22,905 bases of DNA. It comes from Actinomycetes bacterium (GTDB lineage: Bacteria > Actinomycetota > Actinomycetes > Propionibacteriales > Nocardioidaceae). Positions 7,426 to 14,493 of the stretch are shown here, piece by piece. The notes below the pieces were generated by a model. The model was not told the DNA's origin and did no database searches. It worked only from the letters and a program-made list of their open reading frames with translations. The translations under genes and the position numbers were made by a program. The stretch lies in contig JAEWXC010000055.1 of the NCBI GenBank assembly GCA_023396115.1, forward strand, positions 1-22,905. Direction: 5' to 3'. Within the stretch, counting starts at the first letter, position 1, and each line of letters opens with the position of its first letter.

Positions 7426-8453
7426 GCCCTCCCCCTGTTCCGCAGCAGCACCACCACGAAGAGCGGCGCCCCGATCAGCACCGTGATGATCCCGACCGGC
7501 AGTTCGCGCGGCTCGAAGAAGACCCGCGCCCCGGTGTCGACCCAGATCATGAAGACCGCCCCGGTGATCGCCGAGAGCGGCAGCAGCACCCGGTGCCGGG
7601 CCCCGACCACCAGCCGGACCGCGTTCGGCAGCACCAGCCCGACGAATCCGATCGACCCCGACACCGCGACCATCCCGCCGGTGAGCAGCGCCGTGGCGCC
7701 CAGCAGCAGCCACCGCGCCGAGGAGACCGGGACCCCCAGGGTGGCGGCGGCGGTGTCGCCGAACGCGAACGCGTCCAGCACCCGGCCGCTGAGCAGCACC
7801 GGCAGCCCGACCACTCCCAGCGTCACCCAGCTGATCGCCACCGTGGACCAGTCGGTCGAGGCCAACGACCCCAGCAGCCAGTTCAGGATCTGCCGGTAGG
7901 AGTCGCCGCGGGTCTCCGAGAAGATCACCAGCGAGGTGATCGCCCCCGCGAACGACGACACCGCGAGCCCGGCCAGCACGGTCCGGCTGGGGGTGATCGC
8001 CCCCAGGGAACGCGCCAGCGCCAGGGTCGCGACCAGTGCAGCCATCGCCCCGACGAACGCGGCCAGCGGCAGCACCACCGACAGCCCGGTGAGCAGCACC
8101 AGCACCGCCCCCAGCGAGGCACCCGAGGAGAGGCCGAGCAGGTACGGGTCGGCCAACGGGTTGCGGGTCAGGGCCTGCATCACCGCGCCACTGACCGCCA
8201 GCCCGGCGCCGACGGCGGCCGCGGTCAGCACCCGCGGCAACCGGATCTCCCAGACGATGCCGTCCCGGATCCGGGTCAGTCCCGAGTCCCCCAGGCCCAG
8301 GTGCGCGCCGATCGAACGCCACACCTCACTGGTGGTCAGGTCCGCGGCACCGAAGGTGATCGACCAGCCCACCGAGGCCACCAGCGCAGCCAGCGCCACG
8401 AGCCCGACCACCGCAGGGTGGACGGGCCCGCGTCGCAGGCCGGACTCAGCCAC
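7422..8453 (-). CDS. FecCD-family ABC transporter permease, proposed F420-0 importer
   Basis: A 343-residue integral membrane protein with about ten hydrophobic helices, normal for one subunit of a BtuC/FecCD-type homodimer. Family motifs are AVMQALTRNPLADPYLLGLS (about residues 90-110) and GSIGFVGLVLPNAVRLVVGA near residue 270, and the C-terminus has the usual VGIITVLIGAPLFVVLL-like ending. The GTG start overlaps the 3' end of the binding-protein gene by 8 nt, and the stop overlaps the ATPase start, so the three genes form one tightly coupled operon. Confidence 0.88.
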   Translation of the reverse strand: MAESGLRRGPVHPAVVGLVALAALVASVGWSITFGAADLTTSEVWRSIGAHLGLGDSGLTRIRDGIVWEIRLPRVLTAAAVGAGLAVSGAVMQALTRNPLADPYLLGLSSGASLGAVLVLLTGLSVVLPLAAFVGAMAALVATLALARSLGAITPSRTVLAGLAVSSFAGAITSLVIFSETRGDSYRQILNWLLGSLASTDWSTVAISWVTLGVVGLPVLLSGRVLDAFAFGDTAAATLGVPVSSARWLLLGATALLTGGMVAVSGSIGFVGLVLPNAVRLVVGARHRVLLPLSAITGAVFMIWVDTGARVFFEPRELPVGIITVLIGAPLFVVVLLRNRGRA

Positions 8454-9432
8454 CGAGGCCGAGCTCCTCCAGCTGCGCGGCCAGGTCGGCGGCGGCGGAG
8501 ACGGAACGCACCCCGGCCTCGGCGGCCGGGAACGGGATGGTCAGGTACCGCTCGGCCTTGACCGCCGACAGGTTCCGGGTCGCGCCGTTGGACTCCAGGG
8601 CCTTGATCTTCTGCTCGGCGCTGTTCCAGGCGGCGTCGACGAGCACGATCACGTCCGGGTCGGCGTCGACGATCGCCTCCCAGCCCATCGAGGTCCAGGT
8701 GGCCTTCTCGGTGGCGACGTTGGAGAGCCCGACGGCGTCGAGCACCATCTGCGGGGCGCCGATGGTGCCGCCGACGAACGGGATGTCCTCACCCGACGAC
8801 CACCACAGCGCCGTGGTGCCGGCCTTCGCGGTGGGCACCTCGGCCAGCTCGGCACGCTGCTCGGCGACCAGGTCGGCGGCGGCCTGCGGCGCCCCGAGCA
8901 GCTGACCGGCCTCGGTGAACTGCTCGAAGAGCAGCTCGAAGGTCATCGGGTCGGGCTGGTACCCGGGCTCCTGGCAGGCCGCCGGGGAGACGTAGGAGGC
9001 CACGCCCAGCTTGGCCAGGGTGTCCCGCTCGCCGGCGGTGTCGGCGGCCAGGTTGGACTCCCAGCCGGCGAAGACCAGGTCGGGTTCGGTCTCCAGGACG
9101 CTCTCCTGGCCCGGCGCCTGCTCGGAGAGCACCGGGACGTCGGCGACCTCGTCGGCCCACTCCTCGAGCACCGGTCCGTCGGCGAAACCGGTGCCGACCA
9201 GCTTGTCGGCCAGCCCCAGGGCGAGCACCAGCTCGGTGGAGGTGGACTTGATGGTGACGATCCGCTCCGGCGGGGCGTCGAGGGTGACCTCGGTGCCGCA
9301 GTTGTCGACGGTGACGGGGTGTCCACCGGTGACAGCGGGGCGGGGCTCGGCCCGCACGGTCTTCTCGACCCCGCACGCGGTGAGCGGCAGCAGGGCGGCG
9401 AGGCAGGTGGCGGACAGCAGGCGCAGGTTCAC
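8446..9432 (-). CDS. Substrate-binding lipoprotein, putative F420-0 ABC transporter
   Basis: A 328-residue class III (BtuF/FhuD-like) binding protein. The signal peptide ends in the lipobox LTAC, with the lipidated Cys at residue 20. It contains IVTIKSTSTELVLALGLADK, an EPDLVFAGWES segment, CQEPGYQPDPMTF and DADPDVIVLVDAAW. These closely resemble, from memory, the actinobacterial clade proposed to bind F420-0 (TIGR03868 with permease TIGR03869 and ATPase TIGR03873). That proposal rests on gene neighbourhood with cofE and FGD, and the FGD-like gene nearby repeats the pattern here. The GTG start has a GGAGG 5 nt upstream. Other ligands such as corrinoids or siderophores cannot be excluded from sequence alone. 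Confidence 0.75.
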   Translation of the reverse strand: MNLRLLSATCLAALLPLTACGVEKTVRAEPRPAVTGGHPVTVDNCGTEVTLDAPPERIVTIKSTSTELVLALGLADKLVGTGFADGPVLEEWADEVADVPVLSEQAPGQESVLETEPDLVFAGWESNLAADTAGERDTLAKLGVASYVSPAACQEPGYQPDPMTFELLFEQFTEAGQLLGAPQAAADLVAEQRAELAEVPTAKAGTTALWWSSGEDIPFVGGTIGAPQMVLDAVGLSNVATEKATWTSMGWEAIVDADPDVIVLVDAAWNSAEQKIKALESNGATRNLSAVKAERYLTIPFPAAEAGVRSVSAAADLAAQLEELGLGG

Positions 9433-9568
9433 GGATCCTCCGGATCGGGGTGGGGGGTAGGCGGAAGCGGCACTGTCCAGATGCTGGCCAGCGCAACGGA
9501 TCGACCTACCCCAGGTCCGGGGCGGAGCACCGGGCGAAGTCGTGCCCGGAGGATCGTGGCCGATGCTA
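9433..9568 (-). promoter_or_regulatory. Candidate promoter and structured 5' leader of the importer operon
   Basis: Minus-strand TAGCAT at 9568-9563 is a good -10, giving a predicted start near 9556 and a leader of about 124 nt. The transcript would open with GATCCTCCGG (9555-9546), a perfect complement of CCGGAGGATC (9443-9434), which contains the Shine-Dalgarno of the binding-protein gene. The same 5' segment can instead form a CCGGGC/GCCCGG hairpin with the bases just downstream. The two pairings exclude each other, as in a translational switch. It does not match the cobalamin riboswitch consensus. No ligand is known and the structure is untested. Confidence 0.4.
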
Positions 9569-9623
9569 CCGGCGTGCCCGCGGGCGTGCGTCGGGTGTCC
9601 CGGGCTGTGAAAGGGTCGACCAC

Positions 9624-10172
9624 GTGAGCACCGAGCAGCCCGCCCCCACCCATCCCGAGCCCGGTCCGTCCGCCGAGGCCCCGGTGCCGCTCGCGCTGCG
9701 CGAGCCCGCGCACCGGGTGTGCCCGCGGGCGGTCAACTACTGGCGGACCACCTCGGCCCTGGGCGGTCTGGTCGAGATCGCCATCGCGGTGACCGTCTAC
9801 GTGCTGGTCCCGGCGCGTCCGTGGTGGGCCACGGCGCTGCTGGTGCTGGTCGTGGTGCCGGCCCTGCTGCACCCGTTCGTGGTGCCGCCGATCAAGTACC
9901 GGGTGCACCGCTGGGAGGTCGACGACCTGGCGGTGCACACCCGCGAGGGCTGGCTCACCGTCGAGACCCGGATCGCCCCGCTGAACCGGGTGCAGACGGT
10001 GGACTCCCAGCAGGGCCCGCTGATGCGGGTGTTCGGGCTCGCCTCGATCACGGTGACGACCGCCTCGGCGGCGGGGCCGATCACCATCGAGGGGCTGGAC
10101 GCCACCCAGGCGCGCGAGCTGGTGGCGCGGCTGACCGCGATCACCGGCACCAGTGAGGACGACGCGACGTGA
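9624..10172 (+). CDS. Bacterial PH-domain (DUF304) membrane protein, YdbS-like
   Basis: A 182-residue protein with a Pro-rich N-terminus, two transmembrane helices (roughly residues 50-68 and 72-92) and a C-terminal bacterial PH-like domain with YRVHRWEVDD, REGWLTVETRIAPLNRVQTV, GPLMRVFGLASITV and GLDATQARELVARL. This is the YdbS architecture (bPH_2/DUF304). The GTG at 9624 has a weak upstream AAAGGG and was chosen because the membrane protein begins soon after it. The stop overlaps the next start as GTGA, giving a two-gene ydbST-like operon. In Bacillus, ydbST belongs to the sigma-W envelope-stress regulon; whether it has that role here is unknown. Confidence 0.85.
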   Translation: MSTEQPAPTHPEPGPSAEAPVPLALREPAHRVCPRAVNYWRTTSALGGLVEIAIAVTVYVLVPARPWWATALLVLVVVPALLHPFVVPPIKYRVHRWEVDDLAVHTREGWLTVETRIAPLNRVQTVDSQQGPLMRVFGLASITVTTASAAGPITIEGLDATQARELVARLTAITGTSEDDAT

Positions 10173-11905
10173 GCGAGCAGCTCCCCGAGGGTGGGCCCGC
10201 CGCCTCGCCGCCACCGCCGGACTCCCCGACCCCCGGGTTCCCAGCGTCCGAAGCCCCGGCGCCCGAGGCACCGGCCCCCGATTCCCCGGAACCTGCGGCG
10301 TCCGGCGACGAGGACGGCTGGCTCCGGCTGAGCCCGCGCAAGCTCCTGATCGACCCCCTGACCATGCTGCGCAACCTGGTCGTGCCGCTGCTGGCCGGCG
10401 GTATCGGCATCGCGGCCAACAAGCCGTGGCTGCTGCTGGTGATCGCTCCGGTCGTGCTGCTCGGCCTCGGGGCGGCCGGGGCCCTGCCGTACCTGACCAC
10501 CCACTACCGGGTGACCGAGCGGCAGCTCCAGGTCCGGCGCGGGTGGATCAACCGGTCCCGCTCCACGGTCAACCTGGAGCGGGTCCGCAGCGTCGACCTC
10601 AACGCCCAGCTGACGCACCGTCTGATGGGGCTGCGGGTGGTGTCGATCGGCACCGGTGTCGACGACGAGAAGATCACCCTGGACGCCCTGGACCGGGCCG
10701 ACGCCGAGGCACTGCGCCAGGGGCTGCTGGCCCGCCGGTCGGTCACCCCTCCGGGCACAGCACCGGCCACCTCCGCGGAACTGCCCGGGGTGGACGCCCC
10801 GGTCGTCGACGGGGCCGGTGAGTTCGGGCGGGTCGCCCCCGCGCCGAGCACGCCTCCCGCACCTCCCGCACCGCCGCAGACCCTGGCCGTCCTCGACCCC
10901 CGGTGGGTCAGGTTCGCCCCGTTCAACCTGGCCCGGCTGGTGCTGATCGCCGCGGTCGTCGGTGGCGCCTCGCAGTTCTTCAACGACCTCCCGGTGCTGA
11001 GCCAGGACGACGTGGACGCCGCGTGGCGCTGGGTCACCGGGTTCGCGGTGGTGCTGGTGCTGCTGGTCCTGCTCGCGGTGCTGCTGGTCGGGTGGGTGCT
11101 GGTCTCGGTGACTGGGTACGTCACCCAGTGGTGGAACTACCGACTGACCCGCGCGGACGGGTCGCTGCGCATGGAGCACGGCCTGTTCACCACCCGCTCG
11201 GTGAGCGTGGAGGAGAAGCGGGTCCGTGGGGTCCGGCTGGACGAGACCGTGCTGATGCGCTGGGTCCGGGGCGCGGACCTGTCCACGCTGAGCACCGGGA
11301 TGGACAGCGGCACCACCCAGATCGTGCCGCCGTGCCCCGCACCGGTGGCCCGGGACCTGGCCGGGGTGGTACTCGGCGACGACGCCCCGGTGACGGTCCC
11401 GATGACCCCGCACGGATGGCGGGCCGCCCGTCGGCTGGTGATCGACGGTGCGAGCTACTCGGTCGGGGTGGGTGCCCTGGTGGCGCTGCTGTGGGGTCCC
11501 TTCCCCGGGCCGGTCGGTCGGTTCTTCGACGAGCAGGTACCGCTGGAGATCGGCATCGGGTTCACCGTCGCGGTGCTCGTGCTGGGCGTGCTGCTCGCCT
11601 GGCCCCGCTACCGGCACCTGGGGCACGCCCGCACCGCGGGTCACCTGGTCGCGGGCAGCGGGGTGCTGACCCGGCGGCGCAGCGTGCTCGAGGACGACGG
11701 GGTGATCGGCTGGGTGGTCACCGAGACCTTCTTCCAGCGGCGGGCGGGGCTGTGCGACCTGGTCGCCACCACCGCCGCCGGGGACGAGAAGGTCCGGCTC
11801 CCGGAGGTGCCGAAGCAGGCCGCGCTGGCGCTGATGGCGGCGAGCACCCCCGACGCGCTCTCCCCCTTCTGGGCCTCCGGGTCCCCGGCCGAGGTGCTCG
11901 GCTAG
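10169..11905 (+). CDS. Multi-PH-domain membrane protein, YdbT-like
   Basis: A 578-residue protein. Residues 1-50 are Pro/Ala/Glu-rich. Three modules follow, each a hydrophobic hairpin and then a DUF304-type PH-like domain. Domain 1 has HYRVTERQLQVRRGWINR and STVNLERVRSVDLN; domain 2 has NYRLTRADGSLRMEHGLF and VSVEEKRVRGVRLDE; domain 3 has LVAGSGVLTRRRSVLEDDGV. Helices lie near residues 63-105, 255-315 and 425-480. The length and three-fold organisation match YdbT. It is translationally coupled to the YdbS-like gene. Its TAG stop forms part of the likely -10 element of the following xth gene. Confidence 0.85.
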   Translation: MSEQLPEGGPAASPPPPDSPTPGFPASEAPAPEAPAPDSPEPAASGDEDGWLRLSPRKLLIDPLTMLRNLVVPLLAGGIGIAANKPWLLLVIAPVVLLGLGAAGALPYLTTHYRVTERQLQVRRGWINRSRSTVNLERVRSVDLNAQLTHRLMGLRVVSIGTGVDDEKITLDALDRADAEALRQGLLARRSVTPPGTAPATSAELPGVDAPVVDGAGEFGRVAPAPSTPPAPPAPPQTLAVLDPRWVRFAPFNLARLVLIAAVVGGASQFFNDLPVLSQDDVDAAWRWVTGFAVVLVLLVLLAVLLVGWVLVSVTGYVTQWWNYRLTRADGSLRMEHGLFTTRSVSVEEKRVRGVRLDETVLMRWVRGADLSTLSTGMDSGTTQIVPPCPAPVARDLAGVVLGDDAPVTVPMTPHGWRAARRLVIDGASYSVGVGALVALLWGPFPGPVGRFFDEQVPLEIGIGFTVAVLVLGVLLAWPRYRHLGHARTAGHLVAGSGVLTRRRSVLEDDGVIGWVVTETFFQRRAGLCDLVATTAAGDEKVRLPEVPKQAALALMAASTPDALSPFWASGSPAEVLG

Positions 11906-11908
11906 CCT
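11903..11908 (+). promoter_or_regulatory. Candidate -10 of xth (TAGCCT), containing the upstream stop codon
   Basis: TAGCCT ends 6 nt before the GTG of xth, consistent with leaderless transcription. Its first three bases are the TAG stop of the YdbT-like gene, one of the few TAG stops in the window. No Shine-Dalgarno is present before the GTG. Confidence 0.5.
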
Positions 11909-11914
11909 CGTGCG

Positions 11915-12712
11915 GTGCGCATCGCGACCTGGAACGTCAACTCCCTGAGGACCCGCATCGACCGTGTCGAGGCCTTCCTGGCCCGCCACGACATCGACGT
12001 GCTGGCGGTGCAGGAGACCAAGGCGAAGGCCGAGCAGCTGCCGCTGATGGGGCTGCAGGCCGCGGGGTACGAGGTGTCGGCGGCCGGCTTCAGCCAGTGG
12101 AACGGGGTCGCGATCATCTCCCGGGTCGGGATCGAGGACGTGACCACCGGGTTCGAGGCGATGCCCGGGTTCGGTGACCCGGAGGTCGCGGAGGCCCGTG
12201 CCCTGGGTGCGGTCTGCGGCGGGGTGCGGATCTGGTCGCTGTACGTGCCGAACGGGCGCAAGGTCGACGACCCGCACTACGCCTACAAGCTGGCCTGGCT
12301 GGAGCAGCTGCGGATCGCGGCCCGCGACTGGCGCGACACCCCCACGGCGCTGGTCGGCGACTGGAACATCGCCCCGCGCGACGAGGACGTCTTCGACATG
12401 GCCCAGTTCCGCACCTCCACCCACGTGACGCCGCCCGAGCGGGAGGCGTTCGCGGCCTTCGAGGCCGAGGGCTGGCACGAGGTGACCCGCGAGCACGTGC
12501 CGGGCCCCGAGGTCTACACCTACTGGGACTACTACCGGCAGCGCTTCGAGCGGAACCGGGGCCTGCGGATCGACTTCGCCCTCGCCTCGGCCCCGCTGGC
12601 TGCTCGCGTCACCGGCGCCTTCATCGACACCGACGAGCGCGACCCCGCCCAGTTCACCGAGCTGGGCAAGCCGAGCGACCACGCCCCGGTGGTCGTCGAC
12701 CTGGCCGACTGA
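11915..12712 (+). CDS. xth: Exodeoxyribonuclease III / AP endonuclease
   Basis: A 265-residue enzyme of the exonuclease III (endonuclease/exonuclease/phosphatase) family, which cleaves DNA at abasic sites and removes 3' blocking groups in base excision repair. Visible catalytic and structural motifs are ATWNVNSLRTR at the N-terminus, QETKA with metal-binding Glu34, YVPNG, GDWNIAPRDEDV, RIDFAL and the terminal PSDHAPVV with the catalytic Asp-His pair. Length is typical (E. coli XthA 268). The GTG start directly precedes the conserved RIATWN strand, so no other start is reasonable. It lies 9 nt after the YdbT-like gene but appears to have its own promoter. Confidence 0.95.
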   Translation: MRIATWNVNSLRTRIDRVEAFLARHDIDVLAVQETKAKAEQLPLMGLQAAGYEVSAAGFSQWNGVAIISRVGIEDVTTGFEAMPGFGDPEVAEARALGAVCGGVRIWSLYVPNGRKVDDPHYAYKLAWLEQLRIAARDWRDTPTALVGDWNIAPRDEDVFDMAQFRTSTHVTPPEREAFAAFEAEGWHEVTREHVPGPEVYTYWDYYRQRFERNRGLRIDFALASAPLAARVTGAFIDTDERDPAQFTELGKPSDHAPVVVDLAD

Positions 12713-12744
12713 CCCGCCGCGACTCACGTGTCGGAGGTCTCGGT

Positions 12745-12750
12745 GATGCT
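12745..12750 (+). promoter_or_regulatory. Candidate -10 of rmuC (GATGCT)
   Basis: GATGCT ends 6 nt before the ATG of rmuC. It departs from TANNNT only at the first base and has the same 6-nt spacing as the xth, modA and DUF4245 candidates. A GGAG sits 21 nt upstream of the ATG, too far away to act as ribosome-binding site. Confidence 0.35.
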
Positions 12751-12756
12751 GGCCTC

Positions 12757-13899
12757 ATGAGTCTCACCGGAACGCTCGCGGTCCTGCTGACGCTGCTGCT
12801 CGGCCTGGTGCTGGGGGCGCTGGTCGGTGCGCTGTGGCAGCGCACCCGGATCCCCGGCGGCCTGGGCGCCCTGGCGGCACCGACACCGGGGGCGTCCGGC
12901 GAGCTGCCCCAGGTCAACGCCGGGATCGACCGGCTGGCCGCCCAGCTGCAGGCGCTGGAGTCCGGGCGGGCCGAGGCCGCCGGGCAGCTGCGCGAGCAGG
13001 TCGAGAACGTCCGCCGCACCGCCGAGGAGGTGCGCCGCGAGGCGGCCAGCCTGGGCACGGCACTGCGCCGCCCGCACGTGCGCGGCCAGTGGGGTGAGCT
13101 CCAGCTGCGCCGCACCGTCGAGCTGGCCGGGATGGTGGACCGGTGCGACTTCTCCGAGCAGGTGCACACCCCGGGCACCGACGGGGAGCAGGCGCTGCGG
13201 CCCGACCTGGTCGTGCACCTGGCCGGGGGCCGGCACGTGGTGGTGGACTCCAAGGTGCCGCTGGAGGCGTTCCTGGACGCCTGCGACGCCGACCCGGTGA
13301 CCGACCCCGAGGAGCACGCCCACCACCTGGCCCGGCACGCCCGGGCCGTGCGCACCCACGCCACCCAGCTCGGGTCCAAGCGGTACTGGCGCACCGTCGC
13401 CTCCTCACCGGAGTTCGTGGTGCTGTTCCTGCCCAGCGAGGCGTTCCTCTCCGCCGCGCTCGAGGCGGACCGCTCACTGCTGGAGTTCGCCGCCGACCAG
13501 CAGGTCGTGCTGGCCACCCCGACCACCCTGATCGCGCTGCTCAAGACCGTCGCGCACGGCTGGCGCCACGAGCAGCTGGCCGAGCGGGCCGAGGAGATCC
13601 TGCAGCTGGCCCGCGACCTCTACACCCGTCTGGGCACCATGGGCGGCCACCTGGACCAGGTCGGCCGCTCGCTGGGCACGGCGGTGGAGGGGTACAACCG
13701 CACCGTCGGGTCGTTGGAGTCGCGGGTGCTGGTCACGGCCCGCAACCTGGAGGAGCTCGGGGCGGTCTCCGAGGGCCGGTTGCGGGCTCCGCGCCGCATC
13801 GACCTGCGCGTCCGTCGCCCCTCGGCGCCCGAGCTCGAGCCCGGTCCCGCGGCGGTGGACTCCCCCACCATCGACTACGACCGCGCCGTGGGCGACTGA
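12757..13899 (+). CDS. rmuC: RmuC-family DNA recombination protein
   Basis: A 380-residue RmuC protein. Residues 4-26 form a transmembrane anchor (LTGTLAVLLTLLLGLVLGALVGALW). A coiled-coil-prone segment lies at about 55-105 (LAAQLQALESGRAEAAGQLREQ). Next comes the RmuC core, with RGQWGELQLRRTVELAGM, RPDLVVHLAGGRHVVVDSKVPLEAF (a restriction-enzyme-like D...DxK site) and GWRHEQLAERAEEI. RmuC limits recombination at inverted repeats in E. coli and is a predicted nuclease. The last 50 residues are a variable Pro/Arg tail. Shorter than the E. coli protein (about 475), as usual in actinobacteria. It follows xth by 44 bp, making a DNA-repair pair. Confidence 0.92.
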   Translation: MSLTGTLAVLLTLLLGLVLGALVGALWQRTRIPGGLGALAAPTPGASGELPQVNAGIDRLAAQLQALESGRAEAAGQLREQVENVRRTAEEVRREAASLGTALRRPHVRGQWGELQLRRTVELAGMVDRCDFSEQVHTPGTDGEQALRPDLVVHLAGGRHVVVDSKVPLEAFLDACDADPVTDPEEHAHHLARHARAVRTHATQLGSKRYWRTVASSPEFVVLFLPSEAFLSAALEADRSLLEFAADQQVVLATPTTLIALLKTVAHGWRHEQLAERAEEILQLARDLYTRLGTMGGHLDQVGRSLGTAVEGYNRTVGSLESRVLVTARNLEELGAVSEGRLRAPRRIDLRVRRPSAPELEPGPAAVDSPTIDYDRAVGD

Positions 13900-13921
13900 C
13901 CCGGGCGTGGCTCGACCCGGG
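13900..13921 (+). terminator. Short candidate hairpin after rmuC
   Basis: Two CCCGGG hexamers, at 13900-13905 and 13916-13921, can pair across a 10-nt loop directly after the rmuC stop codon. The stem is only 6 bp and has no T-tract, so this is a weak terminator candidate. Confidence 0.3.
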
Positions 13922-13937
13922 GGCGCCGGAGCGGGAC

Positions 13938-13943
13938 TAGCGT
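13938..13943 (+). promoter_or_regulatory. Candidate -10 of the DUF6542 gene (TAGCGT)
   Basis: TAGCGT ends 7 nt before ATG 13951, so transcription would begin at the ATG. An in-frame GTG at 13942 falls inside this hexamer, which favours the ATG as the true start. Confidence 0.5.
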
Positions 13944-13950
13944 GACCCCC

Positions 13951-14493
13951 ATGACGCGTGCGCGCACCCTGTGGGAGGAAGGGCACCACCCGGCGCGGTG
14001 GGTCGTCACGGCCGCCTCGGCCGCCCTCGTCGCGGTGGCGCTGCTCGACGTCGCCCTCGGCTGGCAGCTGCGCTACCTGTTCGGAGCAGGCTTCGTGCTG
14101 GCCGCCGTCGCCCAGGCGCTGCTGGTGCGACCCGGTGACTTCTGGCCGGTCGTCTTCGCGCCGCCGGCCCAGCTGCTCGGGGTCTGTGCCCTGCTGACCG
14201 TCATCGACCCGGCCGCGCTGGCCGCCGGTGACCCGCACCGGGTGCAGGCGTTCGTCACCGGGCTGGCCGGGCTGGCCACGCCGCTGGCGATCGGGTGCGT
14301 CCTGGCCTGGGGTGCGGTGTGGATCCGGTTGCGGGTCCAGGCCCAGCGTGGGAGCCGTCCGGCGGCGTCCCCGTCACCCGCCCCCGCAGGCCGTTCCGGC
14401 ACCGGAGGTGACTCCGGCACCCAGGTGCCGGCGTCGGATCAGTCCTCGAACCTCGACGGGTCGCCGGCGCCGACGCGCACGACCTCCGGGTAG
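13951..14493 (+). CDS. DUF6542-type small membrane protein
   Basis: A 180-residue protein with four hydrophobic helices in its first 130 residues, running from ARWVVTAASAALVAVALLDVALG to GLATPLAIGCVLAWGAVWI, with a conserved-looking PGDFWPVVFAPPAQLLG loop. A disordered Ser/Pro/Gly tail of about 45 residues follows. Such proteins (DUF6542) sit beside ychF, ispH or xseA in many actinobacteria; their function is unknown. An in-frame GTG lies three codons upstream, but the TAGCGT spacing favours ATG 13951. Its last 55 nt overlap the convergent yciO gene; both readings of the overlap stay plausible because this end encodes only the disordered tail. Confidence 0.8.
   Translation: MTRARTLWEEGHHPARWVVTAASAALVAVALLDVALGWQLRYLFGAGFVLAAVAQALLVRPGDFWPVVFAPPAQLLGVCALLTVIDPAALAAGDPHRVQAFVTGLAGLATPLAIGCVLAWGAVWIRLRVQAQRGSRPAASPSPAPAGRSGTGGDSGTQVPASDQSSNLDGSPAPTRTTSG

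Noticed and set aside
9433..9568. Cobalamin riboswitch upstream of the importer
   Set aside because: The conserved B12-box and core elements (GCCACTG-like and AGYCMGGAGACC-like segments) are not present, so I only describe the leader as potentially structured.
9556..9627. A 23-codon leader peptide (GTG after GGAGG) ending on the YdbS-like start codon
   Set aside because: The GTGA overlap is attractive, but the Shine-Dalgarno is only 3 nt from the GTG, and the same bases are better explained as the 5' end of the opposite-strand leader.
9797..12727. A 976-codon antisense frame across the PH-domain genes and xth
   Set aside because: It crosses three well-supported sense genes and has the His/Gln/Arg-rich composition of a mirrored frame, without any recognisable domain.
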